Shown here: positions 16,155 through 24,473 of the stretch, one piece after another
Numbering within the stretch: the first letter of the stretch is position 1
How the letters are laid out: each line of letters starts with the position of its first letter
Assembly (NCBI RefSeq): GCF_001905845.1
Contig: NZ_LIVZ01000012.1
Coordinates: 282,934-346,933 of the forward strand
Length of the DNA: 64,000 nt
Direction: 5' to 3'
DNA from: Streptomyces sp. TSRI0107
Lineage (GTDB): Bacteria > Actinomycetota > Actinomycetes > Streptomycetales > Streptomycetaceae
Program-made: the position numbers and the translations under genes
Notes under the pieces: model-generated
The model's database searches: none
Told to the model about the DNA's origin: nothing
Seen by the model: the letters and a program-made list of their open reading frames with translations, nothing else

Positions 16155-18284
16155 TCAGCTCCCCGTGCCGGGGGAGACCGGGTCGGTCACGCCCGCGGGC
16201 ACTCTGGTTGCCGGCGCCGGGCCGGTGGCCGGGGTGGAGCCGTCCGCGCCGGGGGCCGTGGAGGAGGCGGCGGACGCCGGCAGGGTGAGGGTGAGCGGTG
16301 CGGCCGACGCGGCCGTCCACCCGGACCGCTCGCCCGCGTAGGCCTCGCCGAACGCGGCGCCGGCCCGGGTGGTGCCGTCGGGCACGGTCGCGGGGACGGC
16401 CACGCCGTCCGGGGCCTCGACGGTGACGGTGTCGCCGACGCGGTAGGCGGTGACCTGGCCGTCCCGTACGGCGGCCCGCCACGCGGCGCGCCGCTGGAGC
16501 TCGACGCCGATGTCCTTCATCCGCGGGTTGACCACGGGGGTGTTCTCCGCGAACAGCGTGGCGTAGGTGTCCAGTACGCCGTCGAGGACCGGGTAGGCGA
16601 TGCGGTCCTCGGCGAGGTTGGACTGGTGGATGAAGTGCGGCTTGGGGTCGTTGGCGAGGACGTGACCGAGGGCGATCCGCCGCTCCAGCGGCACGATGTG
16701 CTCCTGGTAGCCGGTGGTGAGGTCGAGGGGGGCCGGCAGGCAGGTGGTGGTCGCCGGGTTGTCCTCGCAGATGCCGCTGCCGCCCTGCGCGCGGCTGGTG
16801 TAGATCCAGTTGTACTCGTCGACCTGCTCGGCCGCCCGGCCCGCGTTGTAGAAGATGTTCATCGGGTAGCGGGGGACCGTGGTGGCGGGGCCGACCCGCC
16901 GCTGGTCGGGCTCGCGGGAGTTGTCCGAGGCCAGCCAGGTGATGCCGTTGTCGGCCAGGGCGAGCGCCAGGTTGGGGTTGTCCGCGGTCTGCTGGGGCAG
17001 CACCCGCAGCCCGGAGTGCTCGCCGGTGACCAGCTCGTCGTCGTCCAGCGGCAGTCCGGCGAGCTCGCCCCACACGCGGTTGTGGGCGATCTCGTCGGAG
17101 ACGTCGTTCCGGCTGACCCACTTGGTGCTGCCGTCCGCGTTGGTGGCGCACCGCCAGGGCACCACCGTCGTGTCCTGCTCACAGCCGAGGAAGGCGTGGG
17201 TGTAGGTGTGGTTGATCCAGCGGAACTCGCCTCGCCGGGCGACGAGCCTGTCGGCGAGCGGGTCGGCGCCGCCGTTGTCCTCGCGGTGGTCGACGCTGCC
17301 GGCGCCGTTGTAGGCGAAGTCCAGGGTGAAGCCGCGTTCGCGCTGCCAGGCGACGGCGTGGTCGACGTCCGCGGCCGTCATCCGGATCGGGTCGGGGGTG
17401 GCGTTCGGGTCCGTGCAGTCCACGTCGCCGGGGGTGCAGTTCAGCGTGGAGTTCCAGCGGTCGTCGGCCGCGAAGACGTCGTCGACGTGCACCGCGAAGT
17501 AGTTGCGGGAGGCGCCGAGGTGGACCCCGCCGGTCATCCACTCGACGATGCCGCGGGCCAGCAGCCGGAACTGCTGCTGGTACTGGTTGTAGACGAACGT
17601 GACGACGAGTTCGCGCCGTCCGTCGTGCCGGTACTCGCCCACCAGCGAGCCCCGCTTGGCCGACCCCGGGATCGGCGCGTCGACGTACGTGGTGAAGTCG
17701 GCACCGGCGGTCGGCGTCGACAGGTACGCGTAACTCTCACCCACGGTCGGCGAGTTGTCCTCGAACGGCACCGGCCCGTCGAGGTAGCCGAACGGCCCGG
17801 AGCGGCCGGCGTCGGTCACCTGGGCCCGCACCCCGTCGACGCTGCCGGAGTAACCGCCGTACACCGGGTACTGCAGTCCTGCCTCGGGGCGGGCGTACGT
17901 GTACGCGTCCACCTGCGGGATGTCGTAGGCCTTCTCGTACGCGACGAGCGCGGCCATCTCGGCGGAGTTCGCCGGGAAAGGGTTGTCGTTGGGCAGGACG
18001 ACGGCCTGGAAGCGGGCCCGGTCCCGGCCGTCCACCGTGTCGGCGAGATAACCGGCGTCGATCACGGGCCGGTCGGAGCGCGTGAGGTCGATCTCCGTAT
18101 ACGGAGTTCCGGCGGCTTCCAGCTCCGCCGCGATCGCGTCGGTGGACGGGCCGCCGTCGCTCACGACCAGCACCCGCAGGTCGACGCGGGGAGCGGGGTC
18201 GGCGTGCGCCGCCGTGGCCGGAACACCGAGGGCCGCTATGAGCGCGCCCGTCGTGAGCAAGGTCGTGCGTATGGTCCGCTTCAT
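16155..18284 (-). CDS. Secreted Agd3-like exopolysaccharide deacetylase (CE18-type)
   Basis: The 709-aa product has a Sec signal (MKRTIRTTLLTTGALIAALG, cleavage likely after AAHA near residue 29). It has an N-terminal beta-rich region of about 250 residues where Agd3 carries a carbohydrate-binding module, then a deacetylase barrel. The metal triad of the polysaccharide deacetylase fold is visible as NYFAVHVDDVFA (Asp pair) and INHTYTHAFLGCE (HxxxH). Agd3 of Aspergillus fumigatus removes acetyl groups from GalNAc in galactosaminogalactan, making it cationic and adhesive. ATG at 18284 has GGAGGGG about 10 nt upstream. It is the first gene of the minus-strand exopolysaccharide locus. The C-terminal ~100 residues are a Thr/Pro/Ala-rich tail. 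Confidence 0.85.
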   Translation of the reverse strand: MKRTIRTTLLTTGALIAALGVPATAAHADPAPRVDLRVLVVSDGGPSTDAIAAELEAAGTPYTEIDLTRSDRPVIDAGYLADTVDGRDRARFQAVVLPNDNPFPANSAEMAALVAYEKAYDIPQVDAYTYARPEAGLQYPVYGGYSGSVDGVRAQVTDAGRSGPFGYLDGPVPFEDNSPTVGESYAYLSTPTAGADFTTYVDAPIPGSAKRGSLVGEYRHDGRRELVVTFVYNQYQQQFRLLARGIVEWMTGGVHLGASRNYFAVHVDDVFAADDRWNSTLNCTPGDVDCTDPNATPDPIRMTAADVDHAVAWQRERGFTLDFAYNGAGSVDHREDNGGADPLADRLVARRGEFRWINHTYTHAFLGCEQDTTVVPWRCATNADGSTKWVSRNDVSDEIAHNRVWGELAGLPLDDDELVTGEHSGLRVLPQQTADNPNLALALADNGITWLASDNSREPDQRRVGPATTVPRYPMNIFYNAGRAAEQVDEYNWIYTSRAQGGSGICEDNPATTTCLPAPLDLTTGYQEHIVPLERRIALGHVLANDPKPHFIHQSNLAEDRIAYPVLDGVLDTYATLFAENTPVVNPRMKDIGVELQRRAAWRAAVRDGQVTAYRVGDTVTVEAPDGVAVPATVPDGTTRAGAAFGEAYAGERSGWTAASAAPLTLTLPASAASSTAPGADGSTPATGPAPATRVPAGVTDPVSPGTGS

Positions 18285-18677
18285 GCGGTGCTGTCCCCTC
18301 CCAGGGCAGGGGTGAGTACTGCTCCGCGGAGCGGACGCACCCCCTCGCGTGACGCCGGCTTCCCCCTCAGAGACCGGTCGTCGACGCTTCCGTCGCGTCA
18401 AATAGTGAGGTGTCTGTGGAGCTTTCGTGCTCTTGCTGCGAAACCTGACGGAAAAACGCGGGCGTGCGCCCGGCGGTCACCCGGCGCACGCCGCTTGGGC
18501 GGCCCGTCACGGACGCCGCCCCGGCGGCCCGCATCGGGTACTTCCGTCCAGGTGGGCGAGGGGATGCAGGACACCGGCGGGCCCGGGGGCCCGCCGGTGG
18601 GGCTGTCATTGGTGTAGACCGATAGCCGGACGCTCCTGGGGCCTGTTTCAGGTCACGGCCCTATCCGGCGGACACCG
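18285..18677. other. Intergenic region upstream of the exopolysaccharide locus
   Basis: This 393-bp stretch holds no convincing gene. Reading toward the locus, it contains the hairpin at 18572-18599, a perfect palindrome GCTCCGCGGAGC at 18321-18332 about 40 bp before the Agd3-like start, and the ribosome site GGAGGGG. The promoter of the locus should lie here, but I cannot pick a confident -35/-10 pair. Confidence 0.5.
18572..18599 (-). terminator. Strong hairpin terminator of the 174-aa secreted protein gene
   Basis: Perfect 12-bp inverted repeat CACCGGCGGGCC / GGCCCGCCGGTG with a 4-nt loop, about 80 bp after the stop at 18678 on the minus strand. No U-tract follows, as is common for Streptomyces terminators. 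It should separate that gene from the exopolysaccharide locus. Confidence 0.7.
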
Positions 18678-19202
18678 TCAGGAGCACAGAACGCGCGTCT
18701 CCGGCGTGTAGACCGGGCCGCCGCTGGTGTTCGTGCTGTCGCTGAACTCGGCGTAGAAGTACGAGTAGAAGCCGATGTTGCCGTTGCAGCCCGAGTCGGG
18801 GGCGATCTGCAGGGTCAGCGTCACGGTCCGGCTCTGGCCGGGCGGGATGGGGGCGCCGTAGTTGGCGCCGAGGTTGGCGGGGCCGGTGCCGGAACACGAG
18901 GTGCTGCCGCTCGCCGTGGTGAGGGTGCAGCCGGTGAAGGAGTACTTCAGGTCGGGGCGCTGGGTGGTCAGCCAGGTGGGGTCGATGGTCTGGTAGACGA
19001 ACCAGAGGTCGTAGGTCTTGTTGTTCGTCAGCGTCATCGACAGGTTCACGGTGCCGCCCGGCGTGGTCGTGGCGGCGTCGGTGGTGAACTTCAGCTCGGC
19101 GGGGCCGGGGTCCGCGCTCGCGGCGGGGGCGAGGCCGAAGACGGCGAGGAAGAGGGCCAGGACGGCGGTGAGACCGAGACGTCTCATCAAGGGTGATCGC
19201 AT
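18678..19202 (-). CDS. Small secreted protein of unknown function
   Basis: The 174-aa product has a clear Sec signal (MRRLGLTAVLALFLAVFGLA, cleavage likely after ASA near residue 30). The mature part is an all-beta-looking domain with TPGGTVNLSMTLTNN and GQSRTVTLTLQI, like Ig-like or NEW3-type folds. Four cysteines (SFTGC, STSC, DSGC and the penultimate Cys) could form two disulfides. ATG at 19202 or 19187 could be used; neither has a good ribosome site, so a leaderless or poorly translated mRNA is possible. It ends about 80 bp before a strong hairpin and stands apart from the exopolysaccharide genes. No named family is recognised. Confidence 0.7.
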   Translation of the reverse strand: MRSPLMRRLGLTAVLALFLAVFGLAPAASADPGPAELKFTTDAATTTPGGTVNLSMTLTNNKTYDLWFVYQTIDPTWLTTQRPDLKYSFTGCTLTTASGSTSCSGTGPANLGANYGAPIPPGQSRTVTLTLQIAPDSGCNGNIGFYSYFYAEFSDSTNTSGGPVYTPETRVLCS

Positions 19203-19671
19203 GGCCCGGGAGGCTAGGCACGGGGCGGCCGTCGCGTCTGCCCCCGGACCGGCGCCCGGAAGCGGCCGCGACCGAAAGTGTGCGTTGCGTGAAGGTGGTG
19301 CGGCGGAAGTGTGATGCCCGGTCGCGGACGGCAAACACGCACGGTGAATGCGGTGTGACCGACCGTCGAGAAGGCGGAACCGCCCCCACCGCCACGTCGG
19401 CACTCCGGCGGCGGTATTGGCGCGTATCGGCTGCACCGGCTCCGGCGAGGGGCCGGCCGGGCTCGGTGCCCGGCGCGTGATCTCGGCCATCGGGCCAATT
19501 CTGGCCCGGGGGGGCGGGGCCTTGCCGGAGGCGGGCTGGGTGTGGGTGTCTTTGGGGGTGGGCCACGGGATGTCGCCGGTCGCCACCCCGGACGCGTGAT
19601 CACAGCCCGCAGCCCCGGGCCGGAGTCGTAGGACCCAGCCCGGGGCGTGCGCAGCTGATGCGATGCGGAGC
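19203..19671. other. Intergenic region, 469 bp
   Basis: No supported coding frame is present; the frames that cross it are GC-driven shadows with no ribosome site. It contains the presumed promoter of the 174-aa secreted protein gene and, at its right end, the hairpin that should terminate the MHS transporter transcript. Confidence 0.5.
19612..19646 (-). terminator. Hairpin after the MHS transporter gene
   Basis: Inverted repeat GCCCCGGGC / GCCCGGGGC, a perfect 9-bp stem with a 17-nt loop, starting 26 bp after the transporter stop on the minus strand. Confidence 0.55.
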
Positions 19672-21054
19672 TCAGTGCCCCGGAGGTGCGACCGCCGGAG
19701 CCGAACCCGGCAGCGGGCGTCCGGCCGACTCGGCCATGCGCCAGACCGCGAAACCGCCGATGACGGCGGCGGCCATCATGTAGTAGGCGGGCATCATCAT
19801 GTCGCCGGTGGCGCCGATCAGGGCCGTGACGACCAGCGGGGTCGTGCCGCCGAACAGCGAGACGGAGACGTTGAACCCGATCGACAGCGAGCCGTAGCGG
19901 ACCCGGGTCGGGAACAGCGCCGGAAGCGCCGCCGGCATGGCCGCCGTGAAGCAGACCAGCAGCAGGCCCAGCGCGCCCATGCCCAGCGCCACCGCGACCA
20001 GGCTGCCCTCGCGGATCAGCAGCAGGGCGGGAATCGACAGCAGCAGGATGCCCGCGCAGCCCGCCGCGATCACCGGGCGGCGTCCGATCCGGTCGGTCAG
20101 CGCGCCCACGAAGGGCTGCGCGATCATCATCAGCGCCATCACGCCGAGCACCACGAGCAGGCCGTGCGTCTCGTCGTAGTGCAGCTCACTGGTCAGGTAG
20201 CTGGGCATGTACGACAGGAGCATGTAGTCGGTGACGTTGAAGACCAGCACCAGGCCGACGCAGAGCAGCAGCGCCCGCCACTGGCCGGTGATCATCTCTC
20301 GCAGCGGCACCTTCGGCCGGGCGGCCTCCGCCTTCTCGACCTCGGCCGCGAACGCGGGCGTCTCCTCCAGGCGGGTACGCAGGTACAGGCCGATGATGCC
20401 CATCGGGCCCGCGATCAGGAACGGCACGCGCCAGCCCCAGGACACCAGGTCCTCGGTGGACAGCAGCGCCGTCATCAGCGTGACCAGTCCCGCGCCGCCG
20501 ATGTACCCGGCGAGGGTGCCGAACTCCAGCCAGCTGCCGAGGAAGCCGCGCCGCTTGTCGGGGGCGTACTCGGCGATGAACGTGGACGCACCGGCGTACT
20601 CGCCGCCGGTGGAGAAGCCCTGGACCAGGCGTGCGGCCAGCAGCAGGACGGGCGCGCCGACACCGATCGCCGCGTACGACGGGATCAGCCCGATGGCGAA
20701 GGTGCCCGCCGCCATCATGATCATGGTCAGCGCGAGGACCTTCTGGCGGCCGATGCGGTCGCCGAGCGGTCCGAAGACCATGCCGCCGAGCGGCCGGACC
20801 AGGAAGGCCGCGGCGAAGGCGCCGAACGTGGAGAGCAGCTGAGCGGTGGGGTTGCCCGACGGGAAGAAGACCTTGCCGAGGGTGACCGCGATGTAGCTGT
20901 AGACACCGAAGTCGAACCATTCCATGGCGTTGCCCAGCGCCGCCGCCTTCACGGCGCGCCTGACGAGCGCGGGGTCGGTGACGGTGACCTCGGGGGCCGG
21001 CGCGGAACGGATCTCGGGTGTGGCCGGGGGAGCGGCGACTGAGGCAGTCGACAA
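19672..21054 (-). CDS. MHS family MFS transporter (ProP-like proton symporter)
   Basis: The 460-aa permease has about 12 transmembrane helices. Metabolite:H+ symporter family motifs are visible: NAMEWFDFGVYSYIAVTLGK in helix 1, FGPLGDRIGRQKVLALTM in the loop 2-3 region, RLVQGFSTGGEYAGASTFIAEYAPDKRRGFLGSW, and VGALTDRIGRRPVIAAG in the second half. Such carriers import proline, betaine, citrate or related carboxylates; the substrate is unknown here. The start is TTG at 21054 with GGCGAG about 8 nt upstream. A 20-bp inverted repeat at 21161-21180 lies in the promoter region, and a PucR-type regulator gene ends 251 bp upstream on the same strand; it may control the transporter. Confidence 0.9.
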   Translation of the reverse strand: MSTASVAAPPATPEIRSAPAPEVTVTDPALVRRAVKAAALGNAMEWFDFGVYSYIAVTLGKVFFPSGNPTAQLLSTFGAFAAAFLVRPLGGMVFGPLGDRIGRQKVLALTMIMMAAGTFAIGLIPSYAAIGVGAPVLLLAARLVQGFSTGGEYAGASTFIAEYAPDKRRGFLGSWLEFGTLAGYIGGAGLVTLMTALLSTEDLVSWGWRVPFLIAGPMGIIGLYLRTRLEETPAFAAEVEKAEAARPKVPLREMITGQWRALLLCVGLVLVFNVTDYMLLSYMPSYLTSELHYDETHGLLVVLGVMALMMIAQPFVGALTDRIGRRPVIAAGCAGILLLSIPALLLIREGSLVAVALGMGALGLLLVCFTAAMPAALPALFPTRVRYGSLSIGFNVSVSLFGGTTPLVVTALIGATGDMMMPAYYMMAAAVIGGFAVWRMAESAGRPLPGSAPAVAPPGH

Positions 21055-21160
21055 GACTTCGCTCGCCTACCTTTCGACGGGGACAGGGACGGGTCCGCGC
21101 GGCGGCGCTGTCGGGCGGGCCGAAAAGCGACCATAGGCGCCGCTCGGCCGCTTACGTTGC

Positions 21161-21180
21161 GTATGCAATTTGCTGCATAC
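21161..21180. promoter_or_regulatory. Inverted-repeat operator upstream of the MHS transporter
   Basis: GTATGCA-ATTTGC-TGCATAC: perfect 7-bp arms with a 6-nt spacer, AT-rich against a GC-rich background, about 110 bp before the transporter start. The shape fits a dimeric repressor (GntR/VanR or PucR type). The cognate protein is not proven; the adjacent PucR-type regulator is the nearest candidate. Confidence 0.6.
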
Positions 21181-21305
21181 TGCAGCGAAACCGCGGATGT
21201 CCAGGCACGCCTGCCCGTTCCGGAGCCCTTCTTCCCGGCTCTCCGTGTGAGCCATCTCGCGCGATCGCCGTCACCACATGCCCGGAATGTGACGTCGGAC
21301 GGGCC

Positions 21306-22340
21306 TCAGTCGTCGAGCAGCCGCCACGCGGTGAGCGCCAGCCTGGCCCGCAGCAGTCCGCCCGGCACGGTCAGCTCGATGTCCAGCGCCTTCGCGATCT
21401 GCTCGAGCCTGCGGGCGACGCTGCTGTGGTGCAGATGGAGGAGGTCGGCGGCCCGGCGCAGGGAGCCGGTGGCGCAGTAGGTCTCCAGGGTCTCCATGTC
21501 CTCCGGACTGCCGGCGATACGGCCGATGGCGGCCACGTCGGCGTTGTCCCGTGCGGTGCTCCCCGGTATCTCGGCCAGGAGCGCCAGCGCGCCCAGGTCG
21601 CTGTGGCGGACGACGGGTTCCCGCGGCGTGGTGAAGCGGAGCGCGGTGCGGGCCTGCCGCCAGGACAGGTCGGGGCGGCCGGCGGCGCCGATGCCGGCGC
21701 GGACGTCCGCCGGGAACCGGGCCGGGTCCATGGTGGTGGCCAGGATGACGCCCACGTCGGAGAGCGGTGCCGCCTTCACCGGGCGGGCCGGGCAGACCAG
21801 TGCGCCGATCCGGTCGAGGGGGAGCCGGGAGCGCACGGCGGCCACGTGGACCGGCAGGTCGGGCGCGAAGCCCAGCAGCCGCAGCGCCCGGGCCCTGGCC
21901 GCCTCGTCGCTGTCGGCGCTGATCACCAGTTCGACGAGGGCGGGGTCGGCCATCGTGGTGCGGGCCGGTCCGTACCGTTCGACGGCCGCGGCGGTCGCGA
22001 TGGCGAGCCGGTCGAGAAGGATCTCGTCGAGCGGGTTGGGCGAGCCGGAGCGTTCCAGCCACACGGTGCCGATCTCCTCGTCGTCGAGGGTGATCGGCAC
22101 CGTCGTCGACGCGGGTGCCTGCGGGGCGGACGCCTCCGTGCCGTGCGGCGAGACGCGGATCGCCCGCCCCGTGCCGTGCAGCCGGATCCCGGCGACGCAC
22201 TCGGCCAGGCCCGCCGAGGCGCGGGCGAGCGCCGGCACGTCCACGCGGCGGCGCATCAGCGTGTCGTAGAACGCGACGATGCGGATCGCGCCATCGACGT
22301 ACGGATCGAGTCCCGACAGCCGAACGGCCAGTGCCTCCAT
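21306..22340 (-). CDS. PucR/CdaR-type transcriptional regulator
   Basis: The 344-aa product has a C-terminal helix-turn-helix of the PucR HTH_30 type (about 290-335): METLETYCATGSLRRAADLLHLHHSSVARRL. A preceding GGDEF-like fold region typical of CdaR/PucR proteins includes DPALVELVISADSDEAARARAL. The N-terminal ~140 residues are a putative sensory part. PucR-family proteins respond to metabolites and often control neighbouring catabolic or transport genes. ATG at 22340 is chosen because the family N-terminus fits, but no Shine-Dalgarno sequence is visible. It lies upstream of and co-oriented with the MHS transporter. Confidence 0.8.
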   Translation of the reverse strand: MEALAVRLSGLDPYVDGAIRIVAFYDTLMRRRVDVPALARASAGLAECVAGIRLHGTGRAIRVSPHGTEASAPQAPASTTVPITLDDEEIGTVWLERSGSPNPLDEILLDRLAIATAAAVERYGPARTTMADPALVELVISADSDEAARARALRLLGFAPDLPVHVAAVRSRLPLDRIGALVCPARPVKAAPLSDVGVILATTMDPARFPADVRAGIGAAGRPDLSWRQARTALRFTTPREPVVRHSDLGALALLAEIPGSTARDNADVAAIGRIAGSPEDMETLETYCATGSLRRAADLLHLHHSSVARRLEQIAKALDIELTVPGGLLRARLALTAWRLLDD

Positions 22341-22488
22341 GGCAGAAGGATAGGAGGGCGGGCCGCGGGACAGGGCCGCCGGTCGGCGCGTGATCGGGGC
22401 CGGATGCGCGACGGATGGCGGGTGCCGCGCCGGGGGCCGGCCGTGAGGATGGTCGCCACCCATCCCTGATGCCGAAAGGACATACGCC

Positions 22489-22775
22489 TTGAAGAACCGG
22501 CTGGCGTTATGCGCGAGTGCACGAGTACGAGCACGAGCACGGGTAGGAGTACGAGCACCGGCTTCGCTCCCGCGAAGCTGAACTCCGCCCTGGACGCCGT
22601 CCACCGCGCGGGAGTACCGGGGGTGTACGCCGAGGTGCGCGACGTCCTGGATCCCGCGGGCGAGCCGCGGCCCCACCCCATCGACGGCGCCCTGCTGGCT
22701 CTGTACCGGCAGGCGCTGTGCCGCGACGGAAACCCCGAGACCGACCCGGCGTCGCTGTCCCCGGCGCCCTCCTGA
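22489..22775 (+). pseudogene. Decayed beta-lactamase-family (serine hydrolase) gene fragment
   Basis: A TTG at 22489 with AAAGGA 8 nt upstream opens a short signal-like frame (KNRLALCASARV) that stops early. In another frame, from about 22566, the sequence reads AKLNSALDAVHRAGVPGVYAEVRD, which resembles the first helix and strand of D-Ala-D-Ala carboxypeptidase/beta-lactamase-family secreted enzymes. After EVRD the family sequence is lost, and unrelated residues run to a stop at 22775. The serine SxxK motif and all later parts are absent. The junction includes an imperfect hexanucleotide repeat (GAGTAC/GAGCAC) at about 22521-22560, a likely site of slippage. This is most probably a remnant after frameshift and deletion. 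Confidence 0.55.
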
Positions 22776-22939
22776 CGCGCCGGCCGTCCACCGAGTCGAT
22801 CCGGCTGGTGGCCGTGCCGCGCGCGTTGGCCGATCCCGTGCGGTCGGAGATCGTCCGACGGCCGGACCGCACGGGGACGGACGACCGGGGTGGCTCCCGA
22901 GCATGCCCGCCGTGACGCATAACCGCTGGTAGGAATGGC

Positions 22940-22957
22940 CGTATCCGTGTGGATACG
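22940..22957. promoter_or_regulatory. Inverted repeat upstream of the DUF2243/CtaG pair
   Basis: CGTATCC-GTGT-GGATACG: perfect 7-bp arms with a 4-nt spacer, about 72 bp before the DUF2243 start. It could be an operator or an mRNA hairpin in the leader; no cognate regulator is evident. Confidence 0.5.
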
Positions 22958-23029
22958 CGCCGTCCCGCAGGGAAGACCGGCTCGGGGAAACCCTGCACCG
23001 CCAGTCAGCGACGGGACGGAGAACGGGTC

Positions 23030-23590
23030 ATGGCTACGAGAACGAGCGAGGCCGGCGCCACCGCGGCTCCGGCAAGCCTGCAGCTGCCGGGGATCGTGCT
23101 GGGGGTGGGGCTCGGCGGGTTCGCCGACGGCATCCTGCTGCACCAGCTGCTGCGCTGGCACCACATGCTCACCAGCACGAACGACGACCGTATCGGCGTG
23201 AAGTACTACGACCCCGACACCGTCCCGGGGCTGCAGATGAACACGCTGTGGGACGGCGTCTTCCACGTCGTCTGCTGGCTCGCCGTCCTGACCGGCCTCG
23301 CCATCCTGTACTCGCGGGTCACCCACGACCGGCGCCGGGTGTGGACCTCCCGGGTGCTGTGGGGCTGGGCGCTGGTGGGCTGGGGCCTGTTCAACCTGGT
23401 GGAAGGCGTCCTGGACCATCACATCCTCGCCATCCACCACGTCTACGCCGGTGACGGCCAGATCTGGTGGGACCTGGGCTTCCTGCTGCTGGGCGCGCTG
23501 CTGGTGGCCGGCGGCTGGCTGCTGCAGCGCGGCGGACGTCCCTTCGACCCCGACGCCCCGTCCGCCGGGCGGGCACGGCGGCACGCATGA
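23030..23590 (+). CDS. DUF2243 membrane protein
   Basis: The 186-aa product has four hydrophobic helices. The family motif is GVGLGGFADGILLHQLLRWHHM near residue 25, with conserved histidines, and there are further His-rich loops LVEGVLDHHILAIHH and VYAGDGQIWWDLGF. The clustered histidines facing the membrane suggest metal or haem contact, but no function is established for the family. The start is ATG at 23030, with GGAGA about 8 nt upstream. The stop overlaps the next start (ATGA), so it is translated together with the CtaG-like protein, a pairing that points to respiratory-oxidase or copper handling (inference). Confidence 0.88.
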   Translation: MATRTSEAGATAAPASLQLPGIVLGVGLGGFADGILLHQLLRWHHMLTSTNDDRIGVKYYDPDTVPGLQMNTLWDGVFHVVCWLAVLTGLAILYSRVTHDRRRVWTSRVLWGWALVGWGLFNLVEGVLDHHILAIHHVYAGDGQIWWDLGFLLLGALLVAGGWLLQRGGRPFDPDAPSAGRARRHA

Positions 23591-24420
23591 CGGAACACGA
23601 GCACCCCGTGCCCGGCCACGGCGCGGACGGCGGGCTGCCGGACCTCGTGGGAACGGCACTGCCCGCGCTCGCCGTGCTGGTGTGCGCCGCGGCCTACCTG
23701 TGGCTGGCCCACCGGGCGCGGGACCGCAACCCGGTGCGGGGCTGGAGCCACCGCCGCACCGCGAGCTTCCTCACCGGCCTGCTCCTGCTGGGGATCGCGC
23801 TGCTGCCGCCGGTCGCGTCCACCGCGCACACCGACTTCCGCGGCCACATGGTCCAGCACCTGCTGATCGGCATGTACGCACCGCTCGCCCTGGTGCTCGG
23901 CGCCCCGGTCACCCTGCTGCTGCGCACGCTGCCCGCCGCCGGCGCCCGCCGGATCACCTCCGCGCTGCACAGCCGTCCCGCGCGGCTGCTGACCCGTCCG
24001 ACCGTGGCCCTGGCGCTGACCACCGGCAGCCTGGCGGTGCTGTACTTCACCCCGCTGTACAACGCCACCGCCGCCCATCCCGCCGGGCACTGGCTGCTGC
24101 ACGCGCACTTCCTGCTGGCCGGTTGCCTGTTCGCCCATGTCATCGCGGGCCCCGACCCCGCACCCGCCCGGCCCGGCGTACGGACACGGCTCGTTCACAT
24201 CGGTGTCGCCATCGCCGCGCACGCCGTGATCTCGCAACTGATGTACGGCGGCTACCGGGTCGACATCCGCGCCCCCATCCCCGAGGTCAAGGCCGCCGCG
24301 GAGATCATGTACTACGGCGGTGACATCGCCGAACTCCTCCTGGCCGGAGCCCTGGTGAGCACCTGGCGCCCGCAGCGCCGAGCCCAGCCGGTCCCCGACG
24401 GCGCACCCGCACGCGCCTGA
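23587..24420 (+). CDS. Cytochrome c oxidase assembly protein, CtaG (caa3 type) family
   Basis: The 277-aa polytopic protein has about seven helices. Family marks are visible: DFRGHMVQHLLIGMYAPLALVLGAP (about 82-106) with the conserved His pair, LYFTPLYNATAAHPAGHWLLHAHFLLAGCLF, and AHAVISQLMYGG. Proteins of this CtaG family help form the copper centre of cytochrome oxidase in Bacillus-type systems. ATG at 23587 overlaps the stop of the DUF2243 gene. It converges on the XRE regulator gene with a GC-rich hairpin between them. Confidence 0.87.
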   Translation: MTEHEHPVPGHGADGGLPDLVGTALPALAVLVCAAAYLWLAHRARDRNPVRGWSHRRTASFLTGLLLLGIALLPPVASTAHTDFRGHMVQHLLIGMYAPLALVLGAPVTLLLRTLPAAGARRITSALHSRPARLLTRPTVALALTTGSLAVLYFTPLYNATAAHPAGHWLLHAHFLLAGCLFAHVIAGPDPAPARPGVRTRLVHIGVAIAAHAVISQLMYGGYRVDIRAPIPEVKAAAEIMYYGGDIAELLLAGALVSTWRPQRRAQPVPDGAPARA

Positions 24421-24421
24421 C

Positions 24422-24459
24422 CGGCCGGCCGCTGCGGCGGCCCACGTACGTGCCGGCCG
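24422..24459. terminator. Bidirectional hairpin between convergent genes
   Basis: Arms CGGCCGGC (24422-24429) and GCCGGCCG (24452-24459), with a partly self-complementary loop, lie between the CtaG-like stop and the XRE-regulator stop. A short CGCGTC repeat follows it. Confidence 0.5.
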
Positions 24460-24473
24460 CGTCCGCGTCCGCG

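Noticed and set aside
14643..18617. A 1324-aa open frame on the plus strand across the exopolysaccharide locus
   Set aside because: It is antisense to pelF and the Agd3-like gene, rich in Arg/Gly/Val without domains, and arises from high GC in third positions of the real genes.
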